Assembly (NCBI GenBank): GCA_020437755.1
Contig: JAGQVX010000020.1
Span: 1 to 38,446 of the forward strand
Length of the DNA stretch: 38,446 nt
Source: Flavobacteriales bacterium
GTDB lineage: Bacteria; Bacteroidota; Bacteroidia; Flavobacteriales_D; Sanyastnellaceae
Direction of reading: 5' to 3'
Position 1 is the first letter of the stretch, and the number at the start of each line of letters is the position of its first letter. Shown here piece after piece: positions 1 to 9,483 of this stretch. Both the position numbers and the translations under genes were made by a program. Below the pieces are notes generated by a model. The model was given only the letters and a program-made list of their open reading frames with translations. It ran no database searches and was not told where the DNA came from.

Positions 1-372
1 GGTGATGTAGTTATTCCTTTTGTTTACCGAATTGTTGATGACTTTGGCGCTGGTGAAAAGGAACTTACGCTTCATCAGGGTGTCGTTGATGAGGGCAAGG
101 TTGTTTTGTAAGTCTACAAATGAAGAAATCTCACGATTCTTGAGCTGGGCATTTTCCCAGGCAAGTGTGTCGTTGATCTCGTTTAATCTCAAATAGTCCG
201 AAAGCAAATCTCGTTGCTCGTACAACTGACCGGAAATTGTTCGTGATGAGTTTACAAAGATGGATTTGTGAAACTTGTTGTGCTGAAAAAGGAAATAAAT
301 GCAAATTCCCTGAAGTAGCAGAAAAATCAGGCCTATGTGAAATCTATAAATGAACTGGACAAGGCTACGCAT
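1..372 (-). CDS. mreC: MreC, rod shape-determining protein (partial, cut by left edge)
   Basis: This is the first 124 codons of MreC, read leftwards from an ATG at 372; the rest lies outside the window. MreC is a bitopic inner-membrane protein that links the MreB cytoskeleton to the periplasmic cell-wall elongation machinery. The sequence shows a short cytoplasmic start, one hydrophobic segment at about residues 12-29, then a polar helical stretch (about 40-95) fitting the MreC coiled coil. It ends with AKVINNSVNKRNNYIT, the start of the conserved first beta domain. It begins 27 bases after the mreB stop on the same strand, the usual mreB-mreC order. The identification rests on topology, the NNSVNKRNNYIT motif and context. 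Confidence 0.9.
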   Translation of the reverse strand, partial: MRSLVQFIYRFHIGLIFLLLQGICIYFLFQHNKFHKSIFVNSSRTISGQLYEQRDLLSDYLRLNEINDTLAWENAQLKNREISSFVDLQNNLALINDTLMKRKFLFTSAKVINNSVNKRNNYIT

Positions 373-399
373 TTCAGGAAACGGAATCGGTGGCGGTCC

Positions 400-1425
400 T
401 TAATCTCTCATCAGGAATTGGAACCTTCCCACATTTTTCAAGGCTATATTCGTCCCACGCGCAACTGCACGCAAGGGATCTTCAGAAACGTGAACCGGAA
501 GCTGCGTCTTCATACTGATACGCTTATCCAGCCCTCTGAGCAACGCACCTCCGCCGGCCAGATAAATACCTGTCTTGTATATGTCCGCCGATAATTCGGG
601 AGGGGTGTTTTCCAGACAAGTCAGAATGGCCTCTTCAATCTTCGAGATCGATTTATCGAGCGCATGGGCGATTTCAGAGTAAGTGACATGGATTTCCTTG
701 GGGATTCCGGTCATAAGGTCGCGACCACGTACTGCAAAATCTTCAGGTGGATTCTCCAAATCGGGTAACGCCGCACCTACTTCAATCTTGATTTGTTCAG
801 CGGTACGCTCTCCAATCAGAATGTTGTGTTGGCGACGCATGTACTCCTCAATATCCTGGGTAAACTCGTCTCCTGCAACGCGAATGTTCTTATCGGTCAC
901 AATTCCACCAAGCGCAATAACCGCGATCTCGGAAGTACCACCACCGATATCGATAATCATATTTCCCATAGGCTCTTCCACATCGATACCGATACCGATT
1001 GCGGCTGCCATGGGCTCATGAATGAGGTAGACTTCTTTACCTCCGGCATGTTCTGCAGAATCACGAACGGCACGTTTCTCAACTTCTGTGATGCCTGAAG
1101 GAATGCAAATAACCATGCGCAATACCGGTGAAAACCAGCTTCTGCCACGGTTCATCATTTTGATCATGCCTTTGATCATCTCTTCAGCCGACTTAAAATC
1201 TGCGATCACTCCATCTTTTAGCGGACGAATGGTCTTGATGTTTTCGTGGGTCTTGCCATGCATTTGCTGTGCCTGTCGGCCAATAGCTACTACTTTCGTC
1301 GTAGCACGGTCGATAGCCACAATGGACGGCTCGTCCACCACAACTTTGTCATTGTAATAAATCAGGGTATTGGCAGTACCCAAGTCGATTGCCAGTTCTT
1401 GTGAGAAAATATCAAATAACCCCAT
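400..1425 (-). CDS. mreB: MreB, actin-like rod shape-determining protein
   Basis: MreB forms membrane-associated filaments in the cytoplasm that direct lateral cell-wall synthesis. The 341-residue product has the actin-fold nucleotide motifs in order: phosphate-1 loop DLGTANTLIY near residue 15, phosphate-2 loop DIGGGTSEIAV near 165, and the adenosine motif LAGGGALLRGL near 290. The length is normal for the family (about 340). It lies between purH, 113 bases upstream, and mreC, 27 bases downstream, all on the minus strand. A weak -7-like box (TATATTTA at 1475-1482) sits about 50 bases upstream and may give it its own promoter. Confidence 0.97.
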   Translation of the reverse strand: MGLFDIFSQELAIDLGTANTLIYYNDKVVVDEPSIVAIDRATTKVVAIGRQAQQMHGKTHENIKTIRPLKDGVIADFKSAEEMIKGMIKMMNRGRSWFSPVLRMVICIPSGITEVEKRAVRDSAEHAGGKEVYLIHEPMAAAIGIGIDVEEPMGNMIIDIGGGTSEIAVIALGGIVTDKNIRVAGDEFTQDIEEYMRRQHNILIGERTAEQIKIEVGAALPDLENPPEDFAVRGRDLMTGIPKEIHVTYSEIAHALDKSISKIEEAILTCLENTPPELSADIYKTGIYLAGGGALLRGLDKRISMKTQLPVHVSEDPLRAVARGTNIALKNVGRFQFLMRD

Positions 1426-1538
1426 GTCCGGTCATCCTTGGCTTCATGTGAATATGCAGGTGCTAATATGCGACTAAATATAGGAATATAATCCTGTGGC
1501 GTCGGTAGCTTTTAACAATTGTCGTGTAGTTTCCAGTA

Positions 1539-3077
1539 TTAGTGCTTAAAATGGCGGTTTCCGCTGAAGTACATCGACATTCCGTGCTCTTCGCAGTAAT
1601 CGATACTCAGTTGATCTTTAATGGATCCCCCGGGCTGAATGACCGCTGAAATCCCGGCATTGTCGGCCAACTCTACGCAATCAGGAAATGGAAAAAATGC
1701 ATCGCTTGCCATCACTGCACCCTGCAGCGACAGATTGAAACGATCAGCCTTTTCAATCGCTTGTCGGCAGGCATCTACTCGTGATGTTTGTCCGGTGCCA
1801 CTAGCACACAATTGCTTGTTCTTGGCAAAAACAATGGTATTTGATTTTGTGTGTTTCGCAATTTTATTCGCGAAAATCAAATCTTCAAGTTCTTGTTCAG
1901 ATGCGGTTTTGGTTGTTTTTAACTCCAGATCACCAACCTTCTCGGCCAATCGATCGGCATCTTGAACCAAGTATCCGTTCAAAGCCGTGCGCACCTGAGT
2001 TTTAGGCAAATTGAATTGCAGCTGCTTGAGCAATACACGGTTCTTCTTGGTCATCAACAAGTCCTTTGCGTCCTGATCAAAGCCAGGAGCAATTACGACT
2101 TCGCAGAATAAATCATTAATCTGGTTGGCAGTCGCCAAATCGATGGTGCGGTTGGCAATGAGAATTCCACCGAAGGCGGAGACGGGGTCACCCGCCAGGG
2201 CGGCTTCATATGCTTTGGCCAATGTAGGCCGTGTAGCGATGCCACAGGCATTGTTATGCTTCAGTATAGCGAAGGTTGGATCATCTTCAGCAAACTCACT
2301 CATGAGGTTTACTCCGGCGTCAATGTCGAGAATGTTGTTGTATGACAATGCCTTGCCATGGAGTTGCTCAAACATTCCGTCCAAATCTCCATGGAATATC
2401 CCTTTTTGGTGAGGGTTCTCTCCATAACGCAACACCGTATGGTTCATTTCGCTGATTTTCAGGTCAAATTTCTCTCCCTGATTCAAGTATTCGAAAATCT
2501 TCGTATCGTAGTGTGAACTGATGTTGAATGCATCTCGCGCGAATGCCTTGCGCTGTGCAATGTCCGTGAATCCTCCTTGTGTGTCGAGGATCTGCTGGAA
2601 TTTGGCGTAGTGGGCCATTGACGGAATGATGAGCACATCTGAAAAGTTTTTGGCGGCTGCCCGGATCAGGGAAATTCCACCGATGTCAATCTTCTCAATG
2701 ATGTCGGCATGAGAGGCACCGGAAGCTACTGTATCCTCGAAGGGATACAAATCCACTACCACCAGGTCGATTTCAGGAATGGCATACTCTTCCAGTTGTG
2801 CCACATCTTCAGCCAGGTTCCTGCGGCCAAGTATACCGCCAAATACCTTTGGGTGCAAGGTCTTTACCCGCCCACCCAAAATGGAAGGGTACGTAGTGAG
2901 GTCCTCAACCGGAATTACCGAAATGCCCAATCCTTCAATAAATGATTGTGTTCCTCCCGTCGAATAAATCACTACTCCAAGTGAATCCAGTTTGCGAACC
3001 AAAGGTTCAAGTCCGTCTTTGTGATATACCGAAATAAGCGCGCCGCGAATGGCCTTTTGTCCGTTCATGTCCGTCAA
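1539..3077 (-). CDS. purH: PurH, bifunctional AICAR transformylase / IMP cyclohydrolase
   Basis: PurH catalyses the last two steps of de novo IMP synthesis: formyl transfer from 10-formyl-tetrahydrofolate to AICAR, then ring closure. The 512-residue protein has the N-terminal cyclohydrolase (MGS-like) domain with STGGT near residue 40 and RVKTLHPK near 70. The transformylase domain shows LRYGENPHQKG near 215, the catalytic KHNNACG near 270 and GDPVSAFGG near 295. Length matches the family. The annotated ATG gives MTDMNGQK; the second ATG three codons on is also possible. A -7 box TACTTTTG lies 17-24 bases upstream of the start. The downstream mre genes may be partly co-transcribed. Confidence 0.97.
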   Translation of the reverse strand: MTDMNGQKAIRGALISVYHKDGLEPLVRKLDSLGVVIYSTGGTQSFIEGLGISVIPVEDLTTYPSILGGRVKTLHPKVFGGILGRRNLAEDVAQLEEYAIPEIDLVVVDLYPFEDTVASGASHADIIEKIDIGGISLIRAAAKNFSDVLIIPSMAHYAKFQQILDTQGGFTDIAQRKAFARDAFNISSHYDTKIFEYLNQGEKFDLKISEMNHTVLRYGENPHQKGIFHGDLDGMFEQLHGKALSYNNILDIDAGVNLMSEFAEDDPTFAILKHNNACGIATRPTLAKAYEAALAGDPVSAFGGILIANRTIDLATANQINDLFCEVVIAPGFDQDAKDLLMTKKNRVLLKQLQFNLPKTQVRTALNGYLVQDADRLAEKVGDLELKTTKTASEQELEDLIFANKIAKHTKSNTIVFAKNKQLCASGTGQTSRVDACRQAIEKADRFNLSLQGAVMASDAFFPFPDCVELADNAGISAVIQPGGSIKDQLSIDYCEEHGMSMYFSGNRHFKH

Positions 3078-3379
3078 TTGCTAATAATTCGTGCAAAAGT
3101 ATTGATTTGTCGCTACCTTCAGGGCGATTGTGGGGGGATTTGGCTATTTGTTGATAATTCCCATTTTCAATATCAACTTTGCATCTTTCGAAGGACATCA
3201 CATCATACTTGGGATAATTCGTCCCCTCCTTTTTCGGAGTAGTTGGCATGAGGAGAAGGAAGCTTTGATGGTGATTGGTGTTGTACCCAATGATCATTTT
3301 GATGCAACCGTCAAAATTGGCATGGTTTAACCAAATAAAGCCGCTGTTTCTGAGGGAAAATTGTTTCATTTGAAGGCTC
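3078..3379. other. Divergent intergenic region between purH and the permease gene
   Basis: This 302-base gap holds the purH -7 box on the minus strand. On the plus strand there is a possible promoter, TTG at 3151-3153 and CAACTTTG at 3174-3181 (7 of 8 bases, 20-base spacing). It would give the permease gene a leader of about 190 bases. I see no convincing ORF, tRNA or strong hairpin in that leader; only 4-base-pair stems occur. Confidence 0.4.
3094..3101 (-). promoter_or_regulatory. Putative -7 box of purH promoter
   Basis: On the minus strand this reads TACTTTTG, a perfect match to the Bacteroidetes primary-sigma -7 consensus TAnnTTTG, and it ends 17 bases before the purH ATG. No clear -33 TTG is seen at the usual distance, so only the -7 half is supported. 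Confidence 0.45.
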
Positions 3380-4627
3380 ATGAATAAGTCCATCATTCAG
3401 TTTCTGGAAAGTTTTGCTTTCGCCACCAAGGCGCTTAGAGCCAACCTCATGCGCACCATACTTTCGCTGTCGGGCATTACCGTTGGTATTTTCCTGATCA
3501 TTGCAGTGCTAAGTCTGGTGAGCAGTCTGGAAAGTGGCGTCAAAGCGAGCTTCGACATGCTTGGAGACGACGTGCTGTTTATTCAGAAATGGCCCATGGG
3601 ACCGGAAGAAGGTGATGAAGAATATGCTTGGTGGAAGTACATGAGCCGAAGGCAACCACGGGTACGTGATTTTGAGGATCTCGAAGACCGTTTGGCGTAT
3701 GCCGAAGCCCTTGGATTCCAATCTGCGGCCATAAAGACAGCGAAGTACGCTAACAATTACATGGAAAATGTAGCCGTCGTTGGGGTGTCATACGGCTATC
3801 AGGATGTAATAGAAATTAACCTGGAAGATGGGCGGTTTTTCACCGATGAAGAAGCGGCTAGTGGCAGAAATGTGGCTGTTTTAGGAGCAACCACGGCCTC
3901 GCAACTTTTTCCAGACGGGCAGGCGGTAGGGAAAAGCATTAAAGTGGGTGGATTGAAAGTAGAAGTTATCGGTGTGATACTGAAAGAAGGAAACTCTCTG
4001 CTTAAGAATGGATTCGATGAGAGCATTGTAGTGCCCGTGAACTATGCCACACGGCTTTACGACGTGGATGAAGTAGATTGTTCCATTATCGTGAAGGCCA
4101 AGGAGGGTGTTCCGACCGAACAACTGAAAGACGAAATAATCGCCAATTTCCGGGCAATACGCGGTATCAAACCTACGCAAGGCAATGATTTCTCCATCAT
4201 TGCCGCCACAATGATTGGCGAGTTTATCGATGGGGTGTTCGGAATTATCAGTGGTATTGGTTTCGGGATCGGGCTGATTTCGATTTTCGTGGGTATGTTC
4301 GGAATTGTCAATATCATGTTCGTGTCCGTTAAGGAGCGCACACCTCAAATCGGTATTCAGAAGTCCCTCGGAGCGAAGCGAAGCTTCATCCTCAATCAGT
4401 TCCTGATCGAAAGTATGATTCTCTGTCTGATTGGTGGAGTGGTTGGTTTATCCCTCGTGATATTGGTGCTGTATGGATTGTCGGTGCTGACGGAAGTAAA
4501 TTTCTTCATGTCTTGGACCAATGCGGCTATCGGCATCGGGATGTCAGCCTTGATCGGTATTCTCTCCGGTATTCTGCCGGCGCATCGGGCAAGCAGATTG
4601 AACCCGGTTGAAGCCATGCGGGCATAG
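3380..4627 (+). CDS. MacB/FtsX-like ABC transporter permease
   Basis: This 415-residue membrane protein has the MacB architecture. A first transmembrane segment (about residues 28-50) is followed by a large periplasmic MacB_PCD domain (about 50-270). An FtsX domain then has three more membrane segments (about 285-315, 340-370 and 385-405), with the family signature KERTPQIGIQKSLGAKR between the second and third. The family uses mechanotransmission to export substrates or move lipoproteins and peptides with a separate ATPase. No ATPase gene lies beside it, so the partner must be elsewhere. The start is the ATG at 3380, which puts the first membrane segment at the normal position. The substrate cannot be inferred. 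Confidence 0.88.
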   Translation: MNKSIIQFLESFAFATKALRANLMRTILSLSGITVGIFLIIAVLSLVSSLESGVKASFDMLGDDVLFIQKWPMGPEEGDEEYAWWKYMSRRQPRVRDFEDLEDRLAYAEALGFQSAAIKTAKYANNYMENVAVVGVSYGYQDVIEINLEDGRFFTDEEAASGRNVAVLGATTASQLFPDGQAVGKSIKVGGLKVEVIGVILKEGNSLLKNGFDESIVVPVNYATRLYDVDEVDCSIIVKAKEGVPTEQLKDEIIANFRAIRGIKPTQGNDFSIIAATMIGEFIDGVFGIISGIGFGIGLISIFVGMFGIVNIMFVSVKERTPQIGIQKSLGAKRSFILNQFLIESMILCLIGGVVGLSLVILVLYGLSVLTEVNFFMSWTNAAIGIGMSALIGILSGILPAHRASRLNPVEAMRA

Positions 4628-4649
4628 AAAAAGGGAGCCGGAGCTCCCT
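4626..4649 (-). terminator. Rho-independent terminator of the 4724-8533 gene
   Basis: The stem GGGAGC/GCTCCC (4633-4638 with 4643-4648, loop CGGA) is followed on the minus strand by five T residues (4632-4628). It lies about 75 bases after the stop of the minus-strand gene and just after the stop of the plus-strand permease, so it may act in both directions. The T-run favours the minus strand. Confidence 0.7.
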
Positions 4650-4723
4650 CTTCCCATATTAATTGCGGGTAGGTAATAGTATGTCTTGGATTCCCCGGGT
4701 GATCAACAACCGGGAATCATGCA

Positions 4724-7700
4724 TTAGTTTTTCACGAATTTCTCCGACTTAATCTGCTTGCCTTCGGTAACCACGGTGAGGTGAAATGCTCCTTGAGCAA
4801 GATGTGAAGTGGGTAGCGTGTAGGATTGGTCGAATTCCTGCACTTTTTCCTCCAAAACGAGCTGTCCTGCCGTATTAAAAATGCGGAAGACCACTTCCTG
4901 CTGCAATGCTACTTTAGTCTTGACAGTAATCGTGGTTGGTCCGTAATTGACATCAACCTTATCGTCCCAATCGGCAAGTTGGACCCCTGCCACTACATCG
5001 TACAGTGCATTGTAGTTCTCGTTTTGCTCTGCTTCCTCTTCTTCAGGTGTCAGATCTACAACGGTGAACGAATGATGCGTTGTTGAGGTACAAACAAGGT
5101 TATATGCGGTGAGCGTCACATCGTACGTGCCGGGCTGAGTATATTGGTGTTGTCCGTCGATATTGAGTGAATCGATGGTTCCATCGCCAAAGTTCCATAC
5201 AAAGTTGAGGGCGTTGGAAGAGCTGTTGTAGAAGGTCACGCTATTGGTTTCGTACAGATTCAGGGAATCTGAATCGGCCTCGAATGCGGCAACTACCGAC
5301 TGAGGGTGAATCAGGTCGAGATTGTTGATGGCAAAGTCATTTCCACATGACGAAATACCAATTACTCTGTACACATCCGGAGGCAAGTTACTGATAGCAG
5401 TATCCGACTCTTGATCATCAATAGTCCAAATCAGTTGATTCTCGTCATCGAGAAGGGTAAGTGTCCAGGTGTAGTCTCCGTCCAGGTCAATTTCAATGCT
5501 TCCTTCTTCTGCACCAAGGCAAGATGCTTCAGCCACAATCGCCTGAAGACTTTCTTCCCAGGCATCGGCAATTTCGACCAAGGTAGTCGCACTGTTACAC
5601 TGTGTTGAGGTGTTTTCCACCAAAACTTCATAGAACCCGGGTGCCAAATTATTCATGACATCGGCTTCCGACTGGTTTTCATGTTGTTGAATGATGTTCC
5701 CTTCCATGTCGGTCCAGGTGAAATTCCATGGTGCCTGTCCGAATCCATCAACCGTAGCCGTTCCATCATTTAGATCAGGGCAGGTCTCATCTGATTTTTC
5801 CACTTGTAATGGTGCACTCACGTGTAGCGCAAATCGTGTTTCGAGGGATTCCTCTGACATAGTAAACGCATAGGTCTCTCCTTCACCGAAAGGGACAAAA
5901 GTTTGAAGTTCTTTGTCTTCCAGCACAAGGCAAATGTTATCATCGTAGGTATCCACGAGTACATTGCTCAGTGACATTTCAGTGTTGTTTCCTTTCTTGA
6001 CAATCAAGTCAACGGCGAGTTCTTCTTCAGGTGTTGGAAACATACTGATTCCCATTTCATTGGATGCCTCATCGGTGGCCTCAGCTACTGAAGCGAGGTT
6101 GGGTTTGTTGGCATTGGGTGAATAGAACTTGTAGGCGTCATATTTTTCATCAAAACCTGTTGAAGCCAGGGAATGAAATCCAAGCACGGTTTGGTCGGTA
6201 CCATTGGCCCCGGCAAGTTCAATGCGAATCACGGTCTCCGTGTTGAGGTCTTCGGCACGCATGTGTACCCCGGTTTCGTTGATCTTTGCAGCTTCTCCCA
6301 AAGTCATTTCCGGACTACCTGATTCAGATTTCACCCAAAAGGCTTGGGTACTTGCAATGGTACCATCCAAGGCGCCGATGGAAATGCCATTAACGTAGCT
6401 GGAATATTGTCCAATAATAGGATCATAGGCATACACTGCTTCGTTCAAATCGGTTCTCGACCAGCCGCTGCCATTGTCCCAACTAATAGCCGATGGATAG
6501 GGATTTGCCACCAGGTTCCATCCGTCATAAAAAGGGTCGGTATTGGATTCAGAGAAATCCAGATTGTAGCTCTGGTCATATTTTCTCCATGCTCCGGTAA
6601 CGTCAATGGTTGTCGGTCCGGGTGCGAAGTACACGAAATACCCTCGAGAATTACCTATGGTGTCGGTGATATTATCAATAGAATAGAATCCTGAGTCGAG
6701 GTAGGAAGCTTGTCCGGCTGTGAGCGTTTCATCGTAATAGCGGATGTTGCTCCAGGGATTGCTGGCACTGGGGTAATTCGGATAATTGGAACCGGTAAAC
6801 CCGGTTGTAGGAATGTCATCGTTCCACTGTTCAAAGGTGGCATCCATAATAGGAGTAGAAAGCATACGCCAACTGCCCGAAGCTGCCGGGAAGTATCTAT
6901 GGATTGTGATGGTGTCACCTATTACTTCTGCGGCCGGTTTAATTTCACCAATGCTACCGGTATGATCAGCATCCGACACAAGAACAACGTCTTTTCCATT
7001 GAAATCAAAGACTCCGGAATGCGGGACAAGGGGTCCTCGGAACTCCACGTCTGTGAGGAGTCGGACGGAATCATTGGTGTTGATCTTCAATTCGTAGAAT
7101 GTTGGCACCGAAGTACCCTTAACGTACTGTGTCTGACTGCCCTGCATTACAATTTTACCGGCGTCCACATCAAGGGTTCCGTTGTTGGTGAGGTGTCCGT
7201 TCACTTTGAGGATACCCGAAGAATTGCTAAATTCTACGGCTGATCCTGAATTGATGGTGATGTTGTTGATAGTCACGTTCTCATCCATTGAGGGCGGATA
7301 GGTGATTTGATCAATAATCACATTACTTGTTGAATTGGGAACCACGTTGTCTTCCCAGTTTCCGGCATTTTGCCAGTCGGAATCAAGAATTCCTTTCCAA
7401 ATGTATAGGTAGCTGATGCATTCCTCAGCAGAGTAAGAGTATCCAAAATCCGGAGTATCCGAGAATTCTCCGAATACATTACCTTCTGAATCTTCAAACC
7501 AATAAGTTCCATCTTCGTCACAATACCAGTATTCATCGCCTTCAAATCCATCTCCGTAAGAGTCAACAAATTCGATGGTGTAACACCCATTTGTCAGACA
7601 AAAATCTTCTCTGATTTCTTCCGTGAATTCGGGGAATTCATCGATGTAGGTATCAACCGGTACGGTTTTCAGTACGACATCGTTTTCATCTGTCAGAGTC

Positions 7701-8533
7701 CATCCAAGTTCGGTACCCCAACAGTCGGGACTTATGACCAGTGTAATCCAGGTACCATCCTCTCCAAGGTCAACCGTAATGCTTTCCGTTGCAGTGTTGC
7801 TGCCTGATCCGTTTGTAGCGGTAAGCGTTACTGCAAAGGTTCCACCGCTGGGAAAGGTTACGGTGGGGTTGGCAGCGGTTGAACTAGCCGGACTGCCATT
7901 CTGGAAGGTCCATGCGTAGGAAGTTGCAGTTGTGGAGGTGTTGGTGAAGGTTACGGTTGCATAACCACATTCAGGATCACTTACTGAACTGCTGAATGAT
8001 GCAGTAGGCGGTGCATAACTACAAGAGCCATCATCGATATTGGCCGATGAATTATAGTTCGAGGCGTCTGAATCGGTACATCCGGGTGTAAGGCAGAACG
8101 CGTAGGTGTCGCTATACCCAAATCCGGGATTGTCCATTTCAGCCAAAACCAATCCGCTTGAGGTAGTAAAGGTAAACGTACCGTCCACATTACAACCTCC
8201 CCAAATACTTCCTTCCATTCCGTCGCCATAGGCATCGTTGATGGTAAAGGTGTAGCAGGTATTGGCACTCAGGTTAAATGTTTGAGTGCTTGCTCCTGGT
8301 CCGTTTGGCCAACCGGTACCATACGTGTTGGTTGATGCCTGACCGATGGTGCCTCCACCGTCCTGGGTGAGGGTCCATGATGTTTCATAACCCCAACAGT
8401 CAGGGGTGATGGAGAATTGAACTTCGTAAGTCTGGCCGTTCATGATTTGAAAAGCCCCGAAGAATAGAATCAGCAACAATATCAATCCTTTTACATGATC
8501 GACAGGGTGCATGCCTGAACCACTTGTATACAT
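4724..8533 (-). CDS. Large secreted PKD / SprB-like protein with type A T9SS sorting domain
   Basis: A secreted, probably cell-surface protein of about 1,269 residues. Seen in order: signal peptide (about 15-33, cut near NGQ); an acidic Cys/Trp-rich module (about 37-150) with DCWG and AYGDGMEG; a calcium-binding-like CTDSDASNYN...DDGSC motif; a PKD domain (about 175-256); a second copy of the Cys/Trp module (about 260-375, DCWG and DSYGDGFEG); a beta-helix-like region starting NAGNWEDNVVPN; two SprB-like units (about 905-1070); a second PKD domain (about 1080-1160); and a C-terminal type A sorting domain (about 1190-1269). No enzyme motif was recognised. The frame is open to 8614, but a -7 box at 8593-8600 implies the ATG at 8533, or the one at 8512. 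Confidence 0.88.
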   Translation of the reverse strand: MYTSGSGMHPVDHVKGLILLLILFFGAFQIMNGQTYEVQFSITPDCWGYETSWTLTQDGGGTIGQASTNTYGTGWPNGPGASTQTFNLSANTCYTFTINDAYGDGMEGSIWGGCNVDGTFTFTTSSGLVLAEMDNPGFGYSDTYAFCLTPGCTDSDASNYNSSANIDDGSCSYAPPTASFSSSVSDPECGYATVTFTNTSTTATSYAWTFQNGSPASSTAANPTVTFPSGGTFAVTLTATNGSGSNTATESITVDLGEDGTWITLVISPDCWGTELGWTLTDENDVVLKTVPVDTYIDEFPEFTEEIREDFCLTNGCYTIEFVDSYGDGFEGDEYWYCDEDGTYWFEDSEGNVFGEFSDTPDFGYSYSAEECISYLYIWKGILDSDWQNAGNWEDNVVPNSTSNVIIDQITYPPSMDENVTINNITINSGSAVEFSNSSGILKVNGHLTNNGTLDVDAGKIVMQGSQTQYVKGTSVPTFYELKINTNDSVRLLTDVEFRGPLVPHSGVFDFNGKDVVLVSDADHTGSIGEIKPAAEVIGDTITIHRYFPAASGSWRMLSTPIMDATFEQWNDDIPTTGFTGSNYPNYPSASNPWSNIRYYDETLTAGQASYLDSGFYSIDNITDTIGNSRGYFVYFAPGPTTIDVTGAWRKYDQSYNLDFSESNTDPFYDGWNLVANPYPSAISWDNGSGWSRTDLNEAVYAYDPIIGQYSSYVNGISIGALDGTIASTQAFWVKSESGSPEMTLGEAAKINETGVHMRAEDLNTETVIRIELAGANGTDQTVLGFHSLASTGFDEKYDAYKFYSPNANKPNLASVAEATDEASNEMGISMFPTPEEELAVDLIVKKGNNTEMSLSNVLVDTYDDNICLVLEDKELQTFVPFGEGETYAFTMSEESLETRFALHVSAPLQVEKSDETCPDLNDGTATVDGFGQAPWNFTWTDMEGNIIQQHENQSEADVMNNLAPGFYEVLVENTSTQCNSATTLVEIADAWEESLQAIVAEASCLGAEEGSIEIDLDGDYTWTLTLLDDENQLIWTIDDQESDTAISNLPPDVYRVIGISSCGNDFAINNLDLIHPQSVVAAFEADSDSLNLYETNSVTFYNSSSNALNFVWNFGDGTIDSLNIDGQHQYTQPGTYDVTLTAYNLVCTSTTHHSFTVVDLTPEEEEAEQNENYNALYDVVAGVQLADWDDKVDVNYGPTTITVKTKVALQQEVVFRIFNTAGQLVLEEKVQEFDQSYTLPTSHLAQGAFHLTVVTEGKQIKSEKFVKN

Positions 8534-8592
8534 CGTTTTGCGTTTTACGTGGATGTAGTCAGTGAATTCAAGTGATAATCCATTGGTAAGAC

Positions 8593-8600
8593 CAAATGTA
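8593..8600 (-). promoter_or_regulatory. Putative -7 box for the 4724-8533 gene
   Basis: The minus strand reads TACATTTG, a perfect TAnnTTTG match. Transcription would start near 8586, inside the longest open frame. This argues against a start at 8614 and for 8533, and gives a leader of about 50 bases. No clear -33 TTG is seen. Confidence 0.45.
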
Positions 8601-8706
8601 GATATCAAAATCACCCGAAAAAGAGGAATTGACCGAATCAGGAGCGTCCTACGCTACGTAGGGAAAAGGTTTACATCAGACGGTTCATTGGTCTGATCGA
8701 TACGGG

Positions 8707-9435
8707 CTAGAACTCGATGGAAAAACCCAACTGGAACGTTTGCATCGTCGTATTCAAATGGGTGTTTTCAAAGCTGGTTTGGCCATTGGAATCAACATGG
8801 AGGCTTGATGGTGCAATGATTTTAGCATCGATTCCATTGATGTACTGGTAACGGCTTTCGGCCATAAGCCATGATGTGATTTTCCATTTCAATCCAAAAC
8901 CAAATCCACCGATTGGGGAGATGTGCTGCATTAACGTTTCTTTGGCGTAGATCTCGGAATAACTTCCTTTATCAATCTCCAGTACTTGTCCGGTGCTGAA
9001 TCGTTGCAAACCCAGGAATGCATCGGCATAGGGTTGTATTCGGGTAGTTAGGGGTTCAAATCGGCCCACAACATATGCGCGTTGATGATCGAAGTTTAGT
9101 GTTGAATTACCGGCGCTGTAGAAGATTTCGCCATTGCCTTCTCCGGTGGGAAGCGCGACATTTCGTTGTGTGTTTCCCATAGAATTCCACGCGTATCCGG
9201 CACCAATTTCAAGAGGAGTTTGTCCGAGATTGATGAGCAGTTGTCCTTCAAATCCGGGATAAATGGAGTGGAAGTGCTGATTCAGATTTTCCATCGGGTC
9301 GGCTACCTGGAATCCAAAACTCAGTGAAGGCTTTCGGCGGTCATTTCGATTTTGGTTTCGGTCGTTTCGTTGTGCATTTGATTGTAGCACAAGGCAAATG
9401 AGAACGGAACAAAGGAGGATTGACGGAATTCGCAT
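8707..9435 (-). CDS. Outer-membrane beta-barrel protein, function unknown
   Basis: The 242-residue product starts with a signal peptide (about 1-21, cut after SNA). An unusually basic, Asn/Arg-rich linker (RNDRNQNRNDRRKP) follows, then alternating hydrophobic/polar strands ending in an aromatic residue (FQLGFSIEF). That pattern fits a small OmpA/OmpW-type beta-barrel in the outer membrane. It is third in a minus-strand cluster, 48 bases after the PorP/SprF gene, and could help anchor or secrete the adhesin encoded upstream. That role is inferred from position only. No specific family was recognised. Confidence 0.75.
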   Translation of the reverse strand: MRIPSILLCSVLICLVLQSNAQRNDRNQNRNDRRKPSLSFGFQVADPMENLNQHFHSIYPGFEGQLLINLGQTPLEIGAGYAWNSMGNTQRNVALPTGEGNGEIFYSAGNSTLNFDHQRAYVVGRFEPLTTRIQPYADAFLGLQRFSTGQVLEIDKGSYSEIYAKETLMQHISPIGGFGFGLKWKITSWLMAESRYQYINGIDAKIIAPSSLHVDSNGQTSFENTHLNTTMQTFQLGFSIEF

Positions 9436-9483
9436 GATTTCACATTTGGCGAATGCCGTGCAAGCAATGTGCCAAAAAGCGCG

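Noticed and set aside
3007-3396. 129-residue minus-strand frame upstream of purH
   Set aside because: It overlaps the 5' ends of both flanking genes in other frames and shows no protein-like character.
3881-4348. 155-residue minus-strand frame inside the permease gene
   Set aside because: Shadow of the permease coding strand; the sequence is low in hydrophobics and unlike any family.
4688-4718. Imperfect CG-rich inverted repeat after the PKD protein stop
   Set aside because: One bulge and no T-run; the better terminator lies at 4626-4649.
8675-8697. Hairpin ATCAGAC/GTCTGAT after the beta-barrel gene
   Set aside because: A 7-base-pair stem with a 9-base loop and only a weak T-run on the minus strand; not enough to call a terminator.
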